17,175 nucleotides of DNA from JBKPNX01 sp046732855 (GTDB lineage: Bacteria > Pseudomonadota > Alphaproteobacteria > Geminicoccales > Geminicoccaceae): assembly GCA_046732855.1 (NCBI GenBank), contig JBKPNX010000175.1:1-17175 (forward strand), given 5' to 3'. How positions within the stretch are numbered: the stretch's first letter is position 1; every line of letters starts with the position of its first letter. Shown here one piece after another: positions 8,280 to 14,883 of this stretch. Made by a program: the position numbers and the translations under genes. The notes beneath the pieces are model-generated. The model searched no databases, was not told where the DNA came from, and saw only the letters and a program-made list of their open reading frames with translations.

Positions 8280-9020
8280 ATGAGCAAGCTCCGGCTCGAT
8301 CAGGTCATGGTCGATCGCGGCCTGGCCGAGAGCCGGGCCAAGGCGCAGGCCCTGGTGCTGGCCGGACAGGTGTTCAGCGGCGAGCGCCGGCTCGACAAGC
8401 CCGGCCAGACGGTCGCGCCGGACCTGCCGGTCGAGGTGCGCTTGCCGGCCGTACCGTACGTCTCGCGCGGCGGCCTCAAGCTCGCTCACGCGCTCGAGCA
8501 TTTCGGCATCGATCCGAGCGGCGCGGTGGCGGTGGACATCGGCGCCTCGACCGGCGGCTTCACCGACGTCCTGCTGCGCCGCGGCGCGGTGCGGGTGTAC
8601 GCCGTCGACGTCGGCCACGGCCAGCTGGACTGGCGCCTGCGCAACGATCCCCGCGTGGTGGTCCTCGAGAAGCTGAACGCCCGTCGCCTAAGCCGGGAAC
8701 ACGTCGCCGAGCCTGTGGAGCTTATCGCGTGCGACGTCAGCTTCATCTCGCTCGAGCTGGTCCTGCCCGCGGCCTTCGCGCTTGCCGGGGCGGACGCCTC
8801 TTTGATCGCGCTGATCAAGCCGCAGTTCGAGGTCGGCAAGGGTCAGGTGGGCAAGGGCGGGGTGGTCCGCGATCCGGCCCTGCACCAGGCCGTCTGCGCG
8901 CGCATCGCCGGCTGGCTCGCCGCGCAGCCGGGCTGGCACGTGCACGGCATCATCGATAGCCCGATCACCGGCCCCAAGGGCAATCGCGAGTTCCTGATCG
9001 CGGCCGCCCGCTTCGGTTGA
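8280..9020 (+). CDS. tlyA: TlyA-family rRNA (cytidine-2'-O)-methyltransferase
   Basis: This 246-aa protein combines an N-terminal S4 RNA-binding domain (LRLDQVMVDRGLAESRAKAQ, about residues 4-60) with an FtsJ-like Rossmann methyltransferase. The SAM-binding motif is DIGASTGGFTD (86-96). SRGGLKL (62-68) and LIKPQFE (178-184) are family hallmarks. A Lys67/Asp152/Lys180/Glu237 set fits the K-D-K-E tetrad known for TlyA of mycobacteria. By family, TlyA methylates 2'-OH groups of cytidines in 16S and/or 23S rRNA and influences capreomycin sensitivity. The older name hemolysin A is not supported by mechanism. The ATG at 8280 gives the standard MSKLRLDQ opening, and GGAG at 8267-8270 is a plausible ribosome site. 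In many bacteria tlyA sits with isoprenoid genes; here it is alone. Confidence 0.9.
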   Translation: MSKLRLDQVMVDRGLAESRAKAQALVLAGQVFSGERRLDKPGQTVAPDLPVEVRLPAVPYVSRGGLKLAHALEHFGIDPSGAVAVDIGASTGGFTDVLLRRGAVRVYAVDVGHGQLDWRLRNDPRVVVLEKLNARRLSREHVAEPVELIACDVSFISLELVLPAAFALAGADASLIALIKPQFEVGKGQVGKGGVVRDPALHQAVCARIAGWLAAQPGWHVHGIIDSPITGPKGNREFLIAAARFG

Positions 9021-9024
9021 ACCC

Positions 9025-9053
9025 TTGCAAGTGCAGCTGGCTCTGTCTAAATC
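9025..9053 (+). promoter_or_regulatory. Candidate sigma-70-type promoter of the antitoxin gene
   Basis: TTGCAA (9025-9030) and TAAATC (9048-9053) are separated by exactly 17 nt. Neither hexamer is strong (about 4/6 and 3/6 matches). Transcription would start at about 9059-9061, on the antitoxin ATG itself, implying a leaderless mRNA; no Shine-Dalgarno sequence is seen in front of that ATG. Confidence 0.3.
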
Positions 9054-9059
9054 TGGACT

Positions 9060-9470
9060 ATGCCGCCTCGTTCATCGTCATTGAGACAGGCCGACCATGC
9101 CGCGGCGGAAGCGCACCAGGACGACGTCGCGCTGCGCGCTTTCTTTCGGCTGACCGAGCTGTGGGGCCTGACCATGGAGCAGGCGCGCCTGCTGTTGGGA
9201 CGGCCCTCGCGCGCCACATTGTACAATTGGAAGGCGGGCAGGGTGCGCAGCGTGCCCTACGATACGCTGCGCCGCGTCAGCTATCTGCTCGGCATCTACA
9301 AGGCGCTGCAGATCCTCTATTGCGACCCGCAGCTGGCGGACGCCTGGATCAGCCGGCCGAACGCGGCGTTCGGCGGCCAGAGCGCGCTGGAGCGCATGCT
9401 CGCGGGCGACCTCGCCGACCTCGCGGCGGTGCGCGCCCATCTCGATGCGGCACGCGGCGGCTGGACCTGA
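9060..9470 (+). CDS. Xre/MbcA/ParS-type antitoxin (DUF2384 family)
   Basis: This 136-aa protein is the expected partner of the RES toxin encoded next. An N-terminal helical region contains a Xre-like helix-turn-helix (LTMEQARLLLGRPSRATLYNWKAG, split around residues 40-63) that should bind the operator. The C-terminal part (about 70-132) has the MbcA/ParS toxin-binding pattern LGIYKALQILY, then WISRPNAAFGG and SALERMLAG. The antitoxin should neutralise the toxin by masking its active site and should repress its own promoter. An in-frame TAA at 9048-9050 rules out any earlier start, so the ATG at 9060 is well fixed. No ribosome site is visible before it. The gene begins 39 nt after tlyA and is in the same frame as the toxin gene. 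Confidence 0.85.
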   Translation: MPPRSSSLRQADHAAAEAHQDDVALRAFFRLTELWGLTMEQARLLLGRPSRATLYNWKAGRVRSVPYDTLRRVSYLLGIYKALQILYCDPQLADAWISRPNAAFGGQSALERMLAGDLADLAAVRAHLDAARGGWT

Positions 9471-9506
9471 GCCCGGTCCGGGCATCTGGCCGCAGAGCCT
9501 CGACGC

Positions 9507-10226
9507 GTGGCGGTTCAGATTTCGAACGAGCAGCCCCCGCTGCGGCGGGTGCGCTGGCCCGAGGCGCACCGCATCGTGCCGTCGCGCTATCCGCCGGTGC
9601 AGCTGTTCGAGCGCCTGTCGAACGACCCCGCCGACTGGGAGGCGCTGGCCGAGATCGAGAGCCTGACCAATCCGCGGCTGCGCGACGAGATCGGCGAGAT
9701 CCGTCTCGTACCGATCGAAGAGCGGGTGAGCGGCCCCGGCGCCAGCTGGGTCATGGCGCCGTTCACCCACATCAATCCCCATGGCTCCCGCTTCTCAGAT
9801 GGCAGCTACGGCGTCTACTACGCCGCGCGCGAGTTGCCGAGCGCGATCGCCGAGACGGTGTTCCACATGGGTCGGTTCTACGCCGCGACCGCCGACCCGC
9901 CGCACGCCGAGGACATGCGCGTGCTGACCGGGCGCATCGGCGCGACGTTCCATGACCTTCGCGGCGGCGATGCCAGGTGGGCGCCGCTCTTGGACCCGGA
10001 CAGCTACGATGCCAGCCGCGACTTTGGCCGTGCGCTGCGGGCCCGAGGCAGCAACGGCGTCGTCTACCCGAGCGTGCGCCGCACCGGCGGGCAGTGCGTC
10101 GGCGCGTTCCGGCCGAAGGCGGTCGGCCTGCCGGTCCAAGGGCGGCACCTGCAATACCATTGGGACGGCAGCGGTATCAGCCGCTACTTCGACTACGCCG
10201 AGGACCGCTGGGTCGCCCTCCCGTGA
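9507..10226 (+). CDS. RES-domain toxin (NAD-degrading, type II toxin-antitoxin)
   Basis: This 239-aa protein has a RES domain, named for conserved Arg-Glu-Ser. Visible motifs are RIVPSRYPPVQLFERL (about 22-37), LTNPRLRDEIGEI (53-65), the GPGAS/FTH region (76-88), SRFSDGSYGVYYAA (94-107), AIAETVFH with Glu116, and NGVVYPSVRRTGGQCVGAFRP near the C-terminus. Members such as MbcT and RES-Xre toxins deplete cellular NAD by phosphorolysis or hydrolysis and arrest growth. The catalytic pattern looks intact. The GTG at 9507 gives the normal family N-terminus and lies 36 nt after the antitoxin stop. No strong ribosome site precedes it, so toxin translation is probably low or coupled. The subfamily reaction (phosphorylase or glycohydrolase) cannot be told from sequence alone. 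Confidence 0.87.
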   Translation: MAVQISNEQPPLRRVRWPEAHRIVPSRYPPVQLFERLSNDPADWEALAEIESLTNPRLRDEIGEIRLVPIEERVSGPGASWVMAPFTHINPHGSRFSDGSYGVYYAARELPSAIAETVFHMGRFYAATADPPHAEDMRVLTGRIGATFHDLRGGDARWAPLLDPDSYDASRDFGRALRARGSNGVVYPSVRRTGGQCVGAFRPKAVGLPVQGRHLQYHWDGSGISRYFDYAEDRWVALP

Positions 10227-10320
10227 CCGAAATGGCGCCCCTGTGACCCAAGGCGCGCGGCAGCGGCCTGGACGTCCACAAGCTCCGGCGTTTGAGGTGC
10301 CCGAAACGGGCGATCCGCCC
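10227..10320. other. Short convergent gap between the toxin and metC, with a weak hairpin
   Basis: The two genes converge here. GCCCG-AAA-CGGGC at 10299-10311 is a 5-bp stem with a 3-nt loop and no T-run. It could slow transcription from either side but is a weak terminator candidate. Confidence 0.3.
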
Positions 10321-11487
10321 TCATCGGCCGCTCATTTGATCGAGCCGCGCGAAGCCCGCCTCCAGGTCGGCGATCAGATCGTCGGGATCCTCCAGGCCGA
10401 CGTGCAGGCGCAGGCTCGGGAACGAGGCGTCCCAGGTGGTCGCGGTGCGGTAGCGCTCGGGATGGTTCGGCATGATCAGGCTCTCGTAGCCGCCCCAGGA
10501 CGCGCCAAGGCCAAACAGCTCGAGGCCCTCCACCATGGCGGTCCAGGCCTCCTTCGGACAAGGCTTGAGCAGAATCCCGAACAGGCCGCAGGACCCGCGA
10601 AAGTCCCGCCGCCACAGCGCATGCCCGGGATCGTCGGGCAGCGCCGGGTAAAGCACCCGCTCGACCTCCGGCCGGGTCTGCAGCCAGGTCGCGAGGCGCA
10701 GCGCGTTCGCCTGATGTCGCTCGAGCCGCACCGCGAGCGTGCGCAGGCCCTTCAGCGCCTGGTAGCAGTCGTCCGGCGAAATGAAGGCGCCGAGGTCCTG
10801 CATGCCGTGGCGCAGCTGCGGGTACAGGTCCGCGCCGGTCGAGGCGACGCCCATCATGGTGTCGGAATGGCCGCAGAGGTACTTGGTGCCGGCGTGGATC
10901 GAGATGTCGACGCCGTGCTCGAGCGGCTTGAAGTACAGGGGCGTCGCCCAGGTGTTGTCGATCATCGTGAGCACGCCGCACGCCCGGGCAATCGCGGCGA
11001 TCGCCGGCACGTCCTGGACCTCGAAGGTCAGCGACCCCGGCGACTCGAGGAACACCACCCGCGTGTTGGGCCGGATCAGGCGTTCGATCGCCGCGCCGAT
11101 CAGGGGATCGTAGTAGGTCGTCTCGACGCCGAAGCGGCTGAGCACGCGGTCGCACAGCTGGCGGGTCGGCGCGTAGGCGCAGTCAACCATGAGCAGATGA
11201 TCGCCGGCCTTGAGGAACGTCAGCAAGGTCTGGGCGACCGCGGTCTTGCCGGAGCCGGTGACCACGGCGCCGTGCGCGCCCTCGATGGCGGCGATCGCGT
11301 CCTCGAGCGCGAAAGTGGTCGGGGTGCCGCCCCGCCCGTAGTACACGCCGCGCACCTGGCGCGGGGCCTCGAACGCCTCGACGCTCGGGTACAGGATCGT
11401 GGAGGCGCGGAATACCGGCGGGTTCACGACGCCAAAATAGCGTTCCGGATCGCGTCCTTCGGCGACCAGCTTCGTGTCATCTCTCAT
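10321..11487 (-). CDS. metC: PLP-dependent cystathionine beta-lyase, Cys/Met metabolism family
   Basis: This 388-aa enzyme is a fold-type I PLP protein. Visible motifs are YYGRGGTPT (about 49-57), LESPGSLTFEVQD (148-159), the cofactor-contacting Asp in MIDNTWATPLYF (Asp177), and the Schiff-base lysine in HAGTKYLCGHSD (Lys202). The C-terminus has SLRLHVGLEDPDDLIADLEAGF. Family members cleave cystathionine to homocysteine, pyruvate and ammonia in methionine synthesis. The segment aligned with the usual SGLAA loop reads GSGKTAV (Lys81), which is unusual and may alter substrate choice. The ATG at 11487 is preceded by GAGGGG at a proper distance and gives the MRDDTKLV opening; a longer reading frame upstream lacks homology-like features. 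It diverges from aapJ across 178 nt, the arrangement I recall for metC and aap genes in rhizobia. Confidence 0.85.
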   Translation of the reverse strand: MRDDTKLVAEGRDPERYFGVVNPPVFRASTILYPSVEAFEAPRQVRGVYYGRGGTPTTFALEDAIAAIEGAHGAVVTGSGKTAVAQTLLTFLKAGDHLLMVDCAYAPTRQLCDRVLSRFGVETTYYDPLIGAAIERLIRPNTRVVFLESPGSLTFEVQDVPAIAAIARACGVLTMIDNTWATPLYFKPLEHGVDISIHAGTKYLCGHSDTMMGVASTGADLYPQLRHGMQDLGAFISPDDCYQALKGLRTLAVRLERHQANALRLATWLQTRPEVERVLYPALPDDPGHALWRRDFRGSCGLFGILLKPCPKEAWTAMVEGLELFGLGASWGGYESLIMPNHPERYRTATTWDASFPSLRLHVGLEDPDDLIADLEAGFARLDQMSGR

Positions 11488-11665
11488 GTACGCCCCTCGC
11501 GTCTGGATTTTCGGCGTCCTTTGTGGCAAGACCCCGGGTAGCCGCTGGCCCGCATCATCGCAACGGCTGGATCGGACCGTCGATACCGCAGCGAGCGTCG
11601 TCATCGCTCCCGCGCAACCGTGCAGGCAGTGCCGGCCGGCCTCGCCAATCAATGGAGGACCGTTC

Positions 11666-12691
11666 ATGCGTCTTGCCACCGTCTTCATCGCCGCTTCCGG
11701 CGTCGCCGTCGCGGCCTCGTCCGGGACCATTCAGGCCGGCCCTATCTTCGACGGGGTCAAACAGAAGGGTTTTGTCCAGTGCGGCGTCAACACCGGGCTT
11801 GCCGGGTTCTCCAATCCGGACGACGCCGGCAACTGGTCGGGGATCGACGTCGACGTCTGCCGCGCCGTGGCTGCGGCCGTGTTCGGCGATGCCAAGGCGG
11901 TCAAGTTCACGCCCCTTACCGCGAAGGAGCGGTTCACCGCGGTCCAGTCCGGCGAGGTCGACGTGCTGTCGCGCAACACCACCTGGACGCTCAATCGCGA
12001 CAGCGCGCAGGGGCTCGATTTCGTCGGCGTGACCTATTACGACGGACAGGGCTTCATGGTGCCCAAGTCGCTCGGGGTGAAGAGCGCGCTCGAGTTGGAC
12101 GGCGCCTCGGTCTGCGTGCAGACCGGCACCACCACCGAGCTCAACCTCGCGGACTACTTCCGGGCCAACAACATGTCGTACACGCCGGTGGTGTTCGAGC
12201 GCGGTGACGAAGCGCGCACCGCATACGAGCAAGGGCGCTGCGACACGTTCACCACCGATCAGTCGGGCCTGTATGCCGAGCGCATCGGCCTCAGCAACCC
12301 CGACGACCACATCGTGCTGCCGGAGGTGATCTCCAAGGAGCCGCTCGGCCCGGTGGTCCGCCACGGCGACAACGAGTGGGGCGACGTCGTCCGCTGGACG
12401 CTCTATGCCATGGTCGATGCCGAAGAGCTCGGCGTCACCTCGCAGAATGTCGACGACCAGAAGGCCAAATCGACCAATCCCGAGGTCCGCCGGCTGCTGG
12501 GCGTCGAGGGCGACATGGGCCAAGGCCTTGGTCTGCCCAACGATTGGGGCTATCAGGCGATCAAGCAGGTCGGCAACTACGGCGAGATCTTCGAGCGCAA
12601 CCTGGGCCCGAGCACGCCGCTCAAGATCGAGCGCGGTCTGAACGCGCAGTGGACCAAGGGCGGCCTGCAATACGCCATGCCGATCCGCTGA
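11666..12691 (+). CDS. aapJ: General L-amino acid ABC transporter, periplasmic binding protein (AapJ-like)
   Basis: This 341-aa family 3 solute-binding protein has a signal peptide ending near GTIQA. The mature protein starts with the AapJ pattern GPIFDGVKQKGFVQCGVNTGLAGFS, split here as two blocks with Cys in QCGVN. The ligand-binding block WSGIDVDVCRAVAAAVFGD, the SRNTTWTLNRD segment and VCVQTGTTTELNLADYF are characteristic of AapJ/BztA proteins, which bind many L-amino acids. GGAGG at 11654-11658 lies 7 nt before the ATG. In the usual aapJQMP operon two permeases and an ATPase follow, but here a terminator and an opposite-strand gene follow at once. The protein must therefore rely on a transporter encoded elsewhere or act alone. 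All family blocks are present, so it does not look like a decayed remnant. Confidence 0.88.
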   Translation: MRLATVFIAASGVAVAASSGTIQAGPIFDGVKQKGFVQCGVNTGLAGFSNPDDAGNWSGIDVDVCRAVAAAVFGDAKAVKFTPLTAKERFTAVQSGEVDVLSRNTTWTLNRDSAQGLDFVGVTYYDGQGFMVPKSLGVKSALELDGASVCVQTGTTTELNLADYFRANNMSYTPVVFERGDEARTAYEQGRCDTFTTDQSGLYAERIGLSNPDDHIVLPEVISKEPLGPVVRHGDNEWGDVVRWTLYAMVDAEELGVTSQNVDDQKAKSTNPEVRRLLGVEGDMGQGLGLPNDWGYQAIKQVGNYGEIFERNLGPSTPLKIERGLNAQWTKGGLQYAMPIR

Positions 12692-12716
12692 TCGGCACCC
12701 GAGCCGTTGCGAGGAG

Positions 12717-12740
12717 CGGGCGGGGCATGCACCCCGCCCG
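12717..12740. terminator. Strong bidirectional terminator between aapJ and the glcG-like gene
   Basis: Perfect 9-bp arms CGGGCGGGG (12717-12725) and CCCCGCCCG (12732-12740) enclose the loop CATGCA. The hairpin sits midway between two convergent stop codons (12691 and 12750). The plus side is followed by GTTCCTT. The placement and perfect stem support termination from both sides. Confidence 0.75.
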
Positions 12741-12749
12741 GTTCCTTGG

Positions 12750-13235
12750 CTACTTCAGCTGGTCCGCGACCGCGTCCAGGCCGGCCTGGGCGCACGCCTC
12801 GTCCTGATCGCCGGTGCCGCCGCTCACCCCGATTCCGCCTAGGTGCGCGCCAGCCGCGGTCTTGATCGGCAGGCCGCCGGGAAATGCGGCGATTCCCGGT
12901 ACGAAGGCGATCCCGGGCGTCCGGCCCGGCTCGCCCTCCTTGCCGAACGCGATCTCGGCGAGTCCCCGGCTCGGGAACGGAAACATCGCGGACGTCCTGG
13001 CCTTCATCTGCGCGATCTGCACGCTGCCGAGAAAGGCGCCGTCCATGCGCCGGAACAGCACCAGATTGGCGCCGTCGTCGACTACCGCGACGTTCATTTT
13101 CCAGCCCTCTTGCGTGGCCTTCGCCTCGCACCCGTCCGCCATCTTCTTGGCCATGGCCAGTTCGACCGCGTGGGCCGAGCCGGCCGCGATCAGCGTAGCG
13201 AGCACAGCCGTGACTGCGATCGGTTTGATCGCCAT
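12750..13235 (-). CDS. Secreted GlcG/HbpS-family protein
   Basis: This 161-aa protein has a clear Sec signal peptide (MAIKPIAVTAVLATLIAAGSAHA) and a HbpS/GlcG domain. The family patterns are visible: MNVAVVDDGANLVLFRRMDGAFLGSVQIA split over about residues 46-74, the SRGLAEIAFG segment, FPGGLPIKT, and the closing GGIGVSGGTGDQDEACAQAGLDAV. Members bind haem, cobalamin or small organic acids, and the biochemical role is often unknown. Here the signal peptide places it in the periplasm. The ATG at 13235 was chosen because AGGAGGT lies 5 nt upstream; a longer start at 13265 would break the signal peptide. It converges with aapJ across the terminator and follows pspF on the same strand after 235 nt. 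No functional partner is evident nearby. Confidence 0.82.
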   Translation of the reverse strand: MAIKPIAVTAVLATLIAAGSAHAVELAMAKKMADGCEAKATQEGWKMNVAVVDDGANLVLFRRMDGAFLGSVQIAQMKARTSAMFPFPSRGLAEIAFGKEGEPGRTPGIAFVPGIAAFPGGLPIKTAAGAHLGGIGVSGGTGDQDEACAQAGLDAVADQLK

Positions 13236-13304
13236 CGGTGACCTCCTCTGATTGAGCATCGACACAGAGCGTTATCCGACATTCGCCGCGAGCTGACCAC
13301 CGGC

Positions 13305-13344
13305 ACGACGGCGGCGCGTCGTCTCAGGGCAGATGACGCGTCGT
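13305..13344. repeat. Short inverted and direct CGTCGT repeats upstream of the glcG-like gene
   Basis: ACGACG (13305-13310) and CGTCGT (13317-13322) form a 6-bp stem with a 6-nt loop. CGTCGT recurs at 13339-13344. On the minus strand this lies about 70-110 nt before the glcG-like start codon, a sensible place for an operator, but chance in such GC-rich DNA is possible. Confidence 0.3.
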
Positions 13345-13345
13345 C

Positions 13346-13396
13346 CCGGTGGCGGGGCCCGGCATGCGCCCCCGCGCGCCCCGCGCCGCCCACCGG
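13346..13396 (-). terminator. Long GC-rich hairpin downstream of pspF
   Basis: CCGGTGG (13346-13352) plus CGGGGC (13353-13358) pair with GCCCCG (13378-13383) and CCACCGG (13390-13396), leaving a 6-nt bulge on one arm and a 19-nt loop. It lies 75-125 nt beyond the pspF stop on the minus strand and could end that transcript before the glcG-like gene. No U-tract is seen. Confidence 0.4.
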
Positions 13397-13470
13397 CCCG
13401 AGCAGTCGATGGCGGCGGCTGAGGGCTGCCGGCCTGGTGCATCCGCTCCGTCTGCAGGCATTTGGGCCGG

Positions 13471-14511
13471 TCAGCGTCGGGACGGCAACAGCCGATGCTT
13501 GCGCAGCTGGTTGCGCAGTTGATCGTAAGTCAGGCCGAGGGCGGCCGCGGTCGCCCGCTGATTGTGGCGGTGCCGCGCCAGCGCATCGTGCAGCAGCCGC
13601 CGCTCGTACGCGGCCACCGCCTGCCGAAAATCGATGGCAGCCCCGTCGTGCGGGCTGGCCGGCCCATCCTCCCGCGGCGGGATCTGGTCGGCGCGACCGG
13701 GCGCGGCGTGCGCCGGCGCCGGACGGAACGGCGAGGCGAACGGATCGAATTGCACGCCGGCGATGGGCCGCCCCGGCGCGCCGGCCCGGTAGACCGCCCG
13801 CTCCACCACGTTCTTCAGCTCGCGCACGTTGCCCGGCCACGGGTGGGCCAGCAGCGCATCGAGCGCCTCGGCGCCGAAGCCGGGAAAGGCCGGCCAGCCG
13901 AGATCATGCGCCATGGCGCGGCCGAAGTGCTCGGCGAGTAGCGGAACGTCATCGCGCCGGGCGCGCAGCGGCGGCACCGTCAGCACGTCGAACGCCAGCC
14001 GATCCAAAAGATCCTGACGGAAGCGGCCGGCCGCCGCCGCGGACGGCAGATCGACGTTGGTCGCGCCGATCACTCGCACGTCGACCTGTACGGTGGCGCT
14101 GCCGCCGACCCGCTCGAACGCGCCATATTCGACCACGCGCAACAGGCGCTCCTGCAGGGCGAGGCTGGTGCTGGCGATCTCGTCGAGGACCAGGCTGCCG
14201 CCATCGGCCAGCTCGAAGCGCCCGCGCCGCTGGCGCACCGCGCCGGTGAACGCGCCCGCCTCGTGGCCGAACAGCTCGCTGTCGAGCAGCGTCTCGGGCA
14301 GGGCCGCCGCGTTCAACCTGAGCAGCGGCCGGTCCCAGCGCGTTGACAGGTAGTGCATGCGCGCCGCGATCAGCTCCTTGCCCGTGCCGCGCTCGCCGAT
14401 CACCAGGACCGGGCGATCGAGCGGCGCGACCCTCGATACCTGGTCCATCAGATCGAGAAAAGCCGGCGCTTGGCCGACCAGCGGCGGCAGTTCGGGCGCG
14501 TTCCGGGCCAT
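13471..14511 (-). CDS. pspF: PspF-like sigma-54 enhancer-binding AAA+ activator
   Basis: This 346-aa activator lacks a receiver domain and begins directly with the AAA+ core, as PspF does. Visible elements are LVGQAPAFLDLMDQVSRVAP, Walker A GERGTGKE (39-46), the sigma-54 contacting loop GAFTGA (86-91), Walker B SLVLDE (106-111), PWPGNVRELKNVVERAVYR, and a Fis-type helix-turn-helix at the C-terminus (NQRATAAALGLTYDQLRNQLRKH, read in two parts near 320-342). A Pro/Ala-rich linker of about 50 residues joins the two domains. PspF hydrolyses ATP to open sigma-54 promoters and is held inactive by PspA. It is transcribed away from the psp operon across a 183-nt region containing the sigma-54 promoter, the classic layout. 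The start at 14511 lacks a strong ribosome site. Confidence 0.9.
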   Translation of the reverse strand: MARNAPELPPLVGQAPAFLDLMDQVSRVAPLDRPVLVIGERGTGKELIAARMHYLSTRWDRPLLRLNAAALPETLLDSELFGHEAGAFTGAVRQRRGRFELADGGSLVLDEIASTSLALQERLLRVVEYGAFERVGGSATVQVDVRVIGATNVDLPSAAAAGRFRQDLLDRLAFDVLTVPPLRARRDDVPLLAEHFGRAMAHDLGWPAFPGFGAEALDALLAHPWPGNVRELKNVVERAVYRAGAPGRPIAGVQFDPFASPFRPAPAHAAPGRADQIPPREDGPASPHDGAAIDFRQAVAAYERRLLHDALARHRHNQRATAAALGLTYDQLRNQLRKHRLLPSRR

Positions 14512-14554
14512 GATCAGCTTTTATGTGGCAGTTCTCGCTGAGAGATGGTGAGAT

Positions 14555-14569
14555 TTGCTACGTCGGCAA
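14555..14569. promoter_or_regulatory. Candidate PspF upstream activating site
   Basis: TTGC (14555-14558) and GCAA (14566-14569) form an inverted repeat with a 7-nt spacer about 70 nt upstream of the sigma-54 promoter, in a less GC-rich stretch. Position fits an enhancer site, but the repeat is short and the assignment is inferred from location only. Confidence 0.25.
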
Positions 14570-14634
14570 GCGCATCGTTGGCGGGCCACTCAGAAGAGCT
14601 GCTACCGTTCAGTGACTTGGCGACCTCGGCGCCA

Positions 14635-14651
14635 CTGGCATGCCGCTTGCG
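14635..14651 (+). promoter_or_regulatory. Sigma-54 (-24/-12) promoter of the psp operon
   Basis: TGGCATG (14636-14642), four bases, then TTGC (14647-14650) matches the sigma-54 consensus TGGCACG-N4-TTGC with one mismatch and exact GG-to-GC spacing. Transcription should start near 14662, about 33 nt before the first gene. It lies in the pspF-psp divergent region and points at the psp genes. Confidence 0.85.
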
Positions 14652-14694
14652 TGTAGCAACCCTGAACAGGTCACCCCAGCACAGGGAAACCAGC

Positions 14695-14853
14695 ATGCGC
14701 ACGGACTATCGGGCAGACCCATACGGCTATCGCAGTCAACGCACAGTGTTCGAGCGCGTTCTGGCCAGCGCGCTCGACTACCTGCGCAGTCGCAACACCG
14801 AGCACTGGCTGATGTTCTGCGCCGGCCTCGCGGTCGGCCTGTTGCTCGGCTGA
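14695..14853 (+). CDS. 52-aa single-span membrane protein, first gene of the psp operon
   Basis: I do not recognise this protein. It is 52 aa, starting MRTDYRADPYGYRSQR, and ends with a hydrophobic segment HWLMFCAGLAVGLLLG immediately at the C-terminus. This fits a tail-anchored or single-span inner-membrane peptide with a basic, Tyr/Arg-rich N-terminus of about 35 residues. The small-residue spacing in AGLAVGLLLG resembles GxxxG-type helix packing. AGGGA about 8 nt before the ATG is a plausible ribosome site, and the ATG is about 33 nt from the predicted sigma-54 start. It lies 30 nt before pspA, so it must be co-transcribed with it. It does not resemble E. coli PspD or PspG as I recall them. 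It could be a membrane docking factor for PspA or PspF; that is inference from position. Confidence 0.65.
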   Translation: MRTDYRADPYGYRSQRTVFERVLASALDYLRSRNTEHWLMFCAGLAVGLLLG

Positions 14854-14883
14854 AGCGGCCCGGCCTGAGGAAAGGAGCACGCA

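Noticed and set aside
11221..11280. Walker A motif in GSGKT of the MetC-like protein, suggesting an ATPase
   Set aside because: The full G-x4-GK-[ST] spacing is absent, and the protein has all PLP fold-type I landmarks including Lys202.
9952..11541. A 529-codon plus-strand frame across metC
   Set aside because: The minus strand here encodes a complete PLP enzyme with catalytic lysine; the plus frame has no family signature.
14512..14523. IHF site in GATCAGCTTTTA near the pspF start
   Set aside because: It misses at least two consensus positions and lies too far from the sigma-54 promoter for a confident call.
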